Source: Bacillus sp. MYb209 (GTDB lineage: Bacteria > Bacillota > Bacilli > Bacillales > Bacillaceae_G). Taken from it: a DNA stretch of 64,000 bases. The notes under the pieces are model-generated. The model searched no databases. It was not told where the DNA came from and worked only from the letters and a program-made list of their open reading frames with translations. The translations under genes and the position numbers were made by a program. Below are positions 60,106 to 64,000 of the stretch, piece by piece; position 1 is the first letter of the stretch, and each line of letters opens with the position of its first letter. Location: positions 186,001-250,000 of the forward strand of contig NZ_PCNZ01000003.1 of the NCBI RefSeq assembly GCF_002975175.1, in the 5' to 3' direction.

Positions 60106-61308
60106 ATGTGGCGTAATAAAAATGTTTGGATCGTATTAATTGGGGAGTTTATTGCTGGTCTTGGATTATGGCTTGGTATTCTTGGTAACCTTGAATTTAT
60201 GCAAAAATACGTCCCTTCTGATTTTATGAAATCCGTTATATTATTTATCGGACTGTTAGCTGGCGTTCTAGTTGGTCCAATGGCTGGTCGTGTCATTGAC
60301 CAGTATGAAAAAAAGAAAGTTCTTCTTTACGCTGGATTTGGTCGTGTTCTTAGTGTTATTTTCATGTTTTTCGCTATTCAATATGAAAGTATCGCCTTTA
60401 TGATTGCTTTTATGATTGCACTTCAAATTTCAGCGGCATTTTATTTCCCTGCATTACAATCTGTAATCCCACTCATCGTTCGGGAACATGAACTATTGCA
60501 GATGAACGGTGTACATATGAATATCGGTACAATCGCTCGTATTGCAGGTACTTCACTAGGTGGAATTCTTTTAGTTGTAATGAGTTTACAGTATATGTAT
60601 GCCTTCTCAATGGCAGCATACGCTTTATTATTCCTCTCAACTTTCTTCCTACAATTTGAAGATAAAAAATCCGCTACATCAAGTAAACAATCCGCTAAAG
60701 ATAATAGTTTTATGGAAGTATTTCGTATTTTAAAAGGAATCCCTATTGCTTTTAAAGCACTTATATTAAGTATTATCCCTCTTTTATTTATAGCTGGATT
60801 CAATTTAATGGTTATTAACATTAGCGAAATACAACATGACCCAACAATTAAAGGATTCATATATACAATTGAAGGTGTAGCGTTTATGTTAGGTGCATTC
60901 GTTATTAAACGTTTATCTGATCATTTCAAACCTGAAAAGTTACTATATTTCTTCGCATTTTGCACCGCTTTTGCACACCTTTCGTTGTTCTTTAGCGATA
61001 TTAAATGGATGGCACTTGCCTCATTTGGTTTGTTTGGATTTAGTGTTGGCTGCTTCTTCCCTATTATGTCGACAATTTTCCAAACGAAAGTCGAAAAAAG
61101 CTATCACGGACGTCTCTTCTCATTCCGTAATATGTTTGAAAGAGTTATGTTCCAAATTGTCTTACTCGGCACAGGCTTCTTCTTAGATACGATTGGATTA
61201 CAGTATATGGTTCTAATTTTCGGAGTCATTTCATTGTTAATTATATTTATTTCCCTATCTAAGCAGAAACAATTCGAAAAACAAACGTCACAATCTGCTA
61301 ATTTATAA
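60106..61308 (+). CDS. MFS transporter (MdtH/YfmI-like)
   Basis: 400 residues, 12 predicted helices. MWRNKNVWIVLIGEFIAGLG opens helix 1, and GPMAGRVIDQYEKKKVLLYAG is the motif A equivalent after helix 2. It is a putative drug or macrolide exporter by family resemblance; the substrate is unknown. GAGAGG precedes the ATG. Its TAA stop lies in the TTTATAAAG junction where a bcr1-like repeat begins, so the final codons may have been set by insertion of that element. Confidence 0.85.
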   Translation: MWRNKNVWIVLIGEFIAGLGLWLGILGNLEFMQKYVPSDFMKSVILFIGLLAGVLVGPMAGRVIDQYEKKKVLLYAGFGRVLSVIFMFFAIQYESIAFMIAFMIALQISAAFYFPALQSVIPLIVREHELLQMNGVHMNIGTIARIAGTSLGGILLVVMSLQYMYAFSMAAYALLFLSTFFLQFEDKKSATSSKQSAKDNSFMEVFRILKGIPIAFKALILSIIPLLFIAGFNLMVINISEIQHDPTIKGFIYTIEGVAFMLGAFVIKRLSDHFKPEKLLYFFAFCTAFAHLSLFFSDIKWMALASFGLFGFSVGCFFPIMSTIFQTKVEKSYHGRLFSFRNMFERVMFQIVLLGTGFFLDTIGLQYMVLIFGVISLLIIFISLSKQKQFEKQTSQSANL

Positions 61309-61463
61309 AGTAAAACTTTAATCAGTGGGGGGTTTGTTCATCTCCCACTGATTATTAGCCCTCACCAATCAGGCTTTTACGGGCAGTTACCTCCCACCTA
61401 ACCATCTCGCATTCGCCGAATTTTGAGGTGGGAGTCTTACTGCCCGCAAATAGCGGGATAAAA
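61308..61463 (+). repeat. bcr1-like repeat, most complete copy
   Basis: 156 bp from AAGTAAAACTTTAATCAG to GCGGGATAAAAC. It contains the stem arms CAGTGGGGGG/CTCCCACTG, GGGCAGTTACCTCCCACC/GAGGTGGGAG and ACTGCCCGC. It resembles bcr1 in size, layout and the TTTAT at its left edge. No matching TTTAT is seen at the right edge. It occupies most of the gap to the gene at 61626. Confidence 0.8.
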
Positions 61464-61625
61464 CTAATACTTCTTAAGAATGGACCCAGTATTTTACTTG
61501 ATCCATTCTTTTCAATTTCTAAGATTAAACTTTATATCCTTTGTATAGTCCAAATATTTAAAGGTGTATCGCTTACTGTTTTCGAATACAATAAACAATA
61601 GATTTTTCAAAAAGGAGCTGTGGAA

Positions 61626-61928
61626 ATGTCTGTTGGTATGCAATTATTAATTACCCTTCTTTTTTCATTAGTTATGTTTTGCGTCCTTAATTTTCTAGCC
61701 ATTTCCCTATCCCAAAATAACTTTAAAAGAAGGATTGTTGCAGGTTTCTTATTTTTACTGTTAACTCCCATTATCTTTTTGACTACTACAGCATTCGTTT
61801 CTATATTCAATAAAGGTGGTTTTGGATCAGCTAACCTAGCCTTTATTATTGCAAATATGTATGTTGTAAATGGAATTGTCATTCTTCTTTCCGCTTCATT
61901 TATCCTCAAAAGACATAACATAAGATAG
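61626..61928 (+). CDS. Small membrane protein, three transmembrane segments
   Basis: 100 residues from the ATG at 61626, since AAAGGAG lies 8 nt before it. Hydrophobic helices fall at about 5-25, 36-58 and 70-92, with a short basic NNFKRR turn between the first two. No family is recognised. A strong terminator follows the stop codon, which supports a monocistronic gene. Confidence 0.68.
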   Translation: MSVGMQLLITLLFSLVMFCVLNFLAISLSQNNFKRRIVAGFLFLLLTPIIFLTTTAFVSIFNKGGFGSANLAFIIANMYVVNGIVILLSASFILKRHNIR

Positions 61929-61934
61929 AGTACT

Positions 61935-61974
61935 AGGCATGAATCTGGCATTACACTAGATTCATGCCTTTTTA
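61935..61974 (+). terminator. Terminator
   Basis: AGGCATGAATCT...AGATTCATGCCTTTTTA, directly after the small membrane protein gene. Confidence 0.88.
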
Positions 61975-62106
61975 TTTTGAAATCCCACCCTTCTCCAAAT
62001 TTTTATGTGAAATTTATTAATTCTTTATAAAAATTTAAACTTTATTCATTACAATATTCTTATTGTATTCGCACGTTTATAAAAAATAATAAGAAAGGAG
62101 TACACA

Positions 62107-62475
62107 ATGAAAAAGTTTCTACTTATTTTCCCTATATTAATCGTTCTACTTAGTGGATGTAGCAATAATGATATATACGGCTCTTGGGAAGTCATTGATA
62201 ATAAAAAAGGTGAATGCCCTGTGTATTATAAATTTGAAACAGTTGTAAAAGAAGAAAAGAAAGAAAAGGTTGTTCACAATTTAGCGGAAATGCAAACAAC
62301 AACTAAAAAAGAGGATTTATTTAAAGGATCGTTTGTTAAAAATTCTAACGTGTATCGTATTGATTATGGTAACTCGTTTACATCGGATCAATCTTTAAAA
62401 GTTGTCGATAATAAATTAAATGTATACTTTTTTACAACTGAAAAAACATGTACATATAAAAAAATAAACAATTAA
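62107..62475 (+). CDS. Small lipoprotein
   Basis: 122 residues. The signal is MKKFLLIFPILIVLLSGC with the lipidated Cys at 18, then SNNDIYGSWEVIDNKKGECPVYYKF and a C-terminal FTTEKTCTYKKINN; two further Cys residues may form a disulfide. The fold is probably a small beta-barrel of the lipocalin-like type seen in Bacillus lipoproteins. The function is unknown. AAAGGAG precedes the ATG. Confidence 0.75.
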   Translation: MKKFLLIFPILIVLLSGCSNNDIYGSWEVIDNKKGECPVYYKFETVVKEEKKEKVVHNLAEMQTTTKKEDLFKGSFVKNSNVYRIDYGNSFTSDQSLKVVDNKLNVYFFTTEKTCTYKKINN

Positions 62476-62651
62476 TCTTCATTTATAACGTAGAAAATAT
62501 TTTCTGCGTTATTTTTATATTTTTCCTTATTATCCTCCCTCTAAATTTGTCAATCGTTTTAATTTTCATAAAAAAATGATAAAATGTAAACATGTGTTTT
62601 CAGAATAATTAAAAATGCAGAAAGAAAACACTGTTTTTAGGAGGGGTTTTG

Positions 62652-63851
62652 ATGACTTACACGTTAGCAACTAGAATGAAAGCATTCCAATCTTCTATAT
62701 TTAGTGAATTAGGGTCCTATAAAAAAGAGAAAATTGCAGCAGGTCATAAAATGATCGATTTAAGTATCGGGAATCCTGATATGCCTCCTGCTGATTTTGT
62801 AAGAGAAGAAATGGTACATACGGCAAGTGCAAAAGAAAGTTACGGATATACGTTATCTGGTATTCAAGAATTTCACGAAGCTGTAACTGAATATTACAAC
62901 AACACTCATAACGTTATATTAAATGCTGAAAAAGAAGTTTTATTATTAATGGGTTCACAAGACGGACTCGTTCATTTACCTATGGTTTTTGCAAATCCGG
63001 GAGATATAATACTAGTTCCTGATCCAGGATATACAGCTTATGAAACAGGAATTCAAATGGCCGGTGCAACCTCTTACTACATGCCATTAAAAAAAGAAAA
63101 TGATTTCTTACCTAACTTAGAAGTTATCCCTGAAGAAATCGCTGATAAAGCGAAGATGATGATTTTGAACTTCCCAGGAAATCCAGTTCCAGCAATGGCT
63201 CATGAAGATTTCTTTAAAGAGGTAATCGCATTCGCGAAAAAACATAATATTATCGTTGTCCATGATTTTGCTTATGCTGAATTTTATTTTGATGGCCAAA
63301 AGCCGATTAGCTTCTTATCTGTACCTGGTGCAAAAGAAGTTGGCGTTGAAATTAATTCTTTATCTAAAAGTTATAGTTTAGCGGGTAGCCGTATTGGTTA
63401 TATGATTGGTAACGAAGAAATTGTCGGCGCGCTTACGCAATTTAAGTCTAATACAGATTACGGTGTGTTTTTACCAATTCAAAAAGCTGCATCCGCTGCA
63501 TTACGACACGGCGCTGCGTTTTGCGAGAAAAACCGAAGCATTTACCAAGAACGTAGAGATACTTTAGTGGACGGATTCCGCAAATTCGGTTGGAATGTCG
63601 ATAAACCAGCTGGAAGTATGTTCGTTTGGGCTGAAATTCCGAAAGGATGGACTTCTCTAGAGTTCGCTTATGCACTTATGGATCGTGCAAATGTCGTTGT
63701 CACACCAGGCCATGCATTTGGTCCTCATGGCGAAGGCTTTGTACGTATTGCACTTGTTCAAGATAAAGTAGTATTACAAGAAGCAGTTGAAAACATTAAA
63801 AATAGCGGTATTTTCTCTATTGAAAAAATAGAAGAATTAGTTAAAAATTAA
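62652..63851 (+). CDS. PLP-dependent aminotransferase, LL-diaminopimelate aminotransferase-like
   Basis: About 399 residues of fold type I, class I/II. MIDLSIGNPDMPPADFV near residue 37, GSQDGLVHLP near 100, NFPGNPVPA near 178 and the PLP lysine in EINSLSKSYSLAGSRIGYMIG match LL-DAP-aminotransferase-like enzymes. The exact amino-acid specificity is open, because many Bacillus members act on other substrates. The ATG at 62652 sits behind AGGAGGGG; the TTG just before it is not needed. A terminator follows at once. Confidence 0.9.
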   Translation: MTYTLATRMKAFQSSIFSELGSYKKEKIAAGHKMIDLSIGNPDMPPADFVREEMVHTASAKESYGYTLSGIQEFHEAVTEYYNNTHNVILNAEKEVLLLMGSQDGLVHLPMVFANPGDIILVPDPGYTAYETGIQMAGATSYYMPLKKENDFLPNLEVIPEEIADKAKMMILNFPGNPVPAMAHEDFFKEVIAFAKKHNIIVVHDFAYAEFYFDGQKPISFLSVPGAKEVGVEINSLSKSYSLAGSRIGYMIGNEEIVGALTQFKSNTDYGVFLPIQKAASAALRHGAAFCEKNRSIYQERRDTLVDGFRKFGWNVDKPAGSMFVWAEIPKGWTSLEFAYALMDRANVVVTPGHAFGPHGEGFVRIALVQDKVVLQEAVENIKNSGIFSIEKIEELVKN

Positions 63852-63892
63852 TAATAACTCCCCTGCTTAACTTTAGCAGGGGTATTATTATT
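63851..63892 (+). terminator. Terminator of the aminotransferase gene
   Basis: AATAATAACTCCCCTGC...GCAGGGGTATTATTATT, a long stem starting at the stop codon. Confidence 0.85.
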
Positions 63893-63906
63893 CCTGGAGG
63901 TACGAT

Positions 63907-64000
63907 ATGAATATTAAAGATACTCTTCCCCATCGCTATCCATTTTTAATGATCGATAAAATTACAAATGTTAAAGAATCTCAATCAGCTACAGGATACA
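63907..64000 (+). CDS. FabZ-like 3-hydroxyacyl-ACP dehydratase, 5' part
   Basis: GGAGG lies 9 nt before an ATG that opens MNIKDTLPHRYPFLMIDKIT. The LPHRYPFLMID motif, with the catalytic His, is diagnostic of FabZ-type hot-dog-fold dehydratases of fatty acid synthesis. The window ends after about 31 codons, so integrity cannot be judged. Confidence 0.8.
   Translation, partial: MNIKDTLPHRYPFLMIDKITNVKESQSATGY

Noticed and set aside
1-64000. CRISPR arrays, tRNA or rRNA genes, phage or IS elements
   Set aside because: No direct-repeat/spacer pattern, tRNA-like cloverleaf ends, rRNA motifs, transposase, integrase or phage structural genes were seen.

Overview
The window is low-GC Firmicute chromosome, almost certainly from the Bacillus cereus group. 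The evidence is AT-rich intergenic DNA with strong AGGAGG-type ribosome sites, an ExsC-like exosporium protein, a YkfB/YkfC pair, a YhbD/bactofilin set, and several copies of a ~150-bp repeat resembling the bcr1 family of this group. I saw no rRNA, tRNA, CRISPR array, prophage or insertion sequence.

Region 1 (1-11.3 kb) is a hydroxyproline catabolism locus. Two divergent operons flank a PAS/AAA+/HTH sigma-54 activator (7723-9384). The minus operon encodes a DAO-type FAD oxidoreductase, a two-cysteine 4-hydroxyproline epimerase, a cysteine-less paralogue of it, a DapA-like lyase, an aldehyde dehydrogenase and, after a bcr1-like repeat and a hairpin, an alanine/amino-acid:sodium symporter. The plus operon encodes two [2Fe-2S] proteins and a second FAD oxidoreductase that probably complete a heteromeric D-hydroxyproline dehydrogenase. 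Each operon has a consensus -24/-12 promoter.

Region 2 (11.3-25.5 kb) holds a DUF1836 gene divergent from a YxcD pair, with matching operator-like sites over both -10 boxes. It also holds an HD hydrolase, DedA, a stand-alone DltD, a murein-peptide recycling operon (YkfB epimerase, YkfC endopeptidase, OppA-type lipoprotein), a DivIC-like protein, an aldo/keto reductase, and a PfpI plus ankyrin pair.

Region 3 (25.5-46 kb) is an accessory stretch rich in broken genes. Four ORFs are interrupted by single-base changes in homopolymer runs (a kinase, an APC permease, an NprR/PlcR-like regulator and a GNAT), and there are remnants of a methyltransferase and of an unknown gene. Intact genes include a blasticidin-S-deaminase-like enzyme, an S15-type hydrolase, a two-component system, a MTA/SAH nucleosidase with a HAD phosphatase, DegV, tandemly duplicated small membrane proteins, and a repeat protein that has lost a normal start codon.

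Region 4 (46-64 kb) carries an acidic small protein behind a bcr1-like leader, the yhbD-bactofilin-bactofilin-MFS operon, an SgrR-like regulator divergent from an MFS exporter, an internally deleted gene and a frameshifted nucleoside hydrolase. It also has a group of probable sporulation genes (including exsC and a 50-codon gene whose start position is ATA), another MFS gene ending inside a bcr1-like copy, an LL-DAP-type aminotransferase, and the first codons of a FabZ-like dehydratase cut by the window edge.
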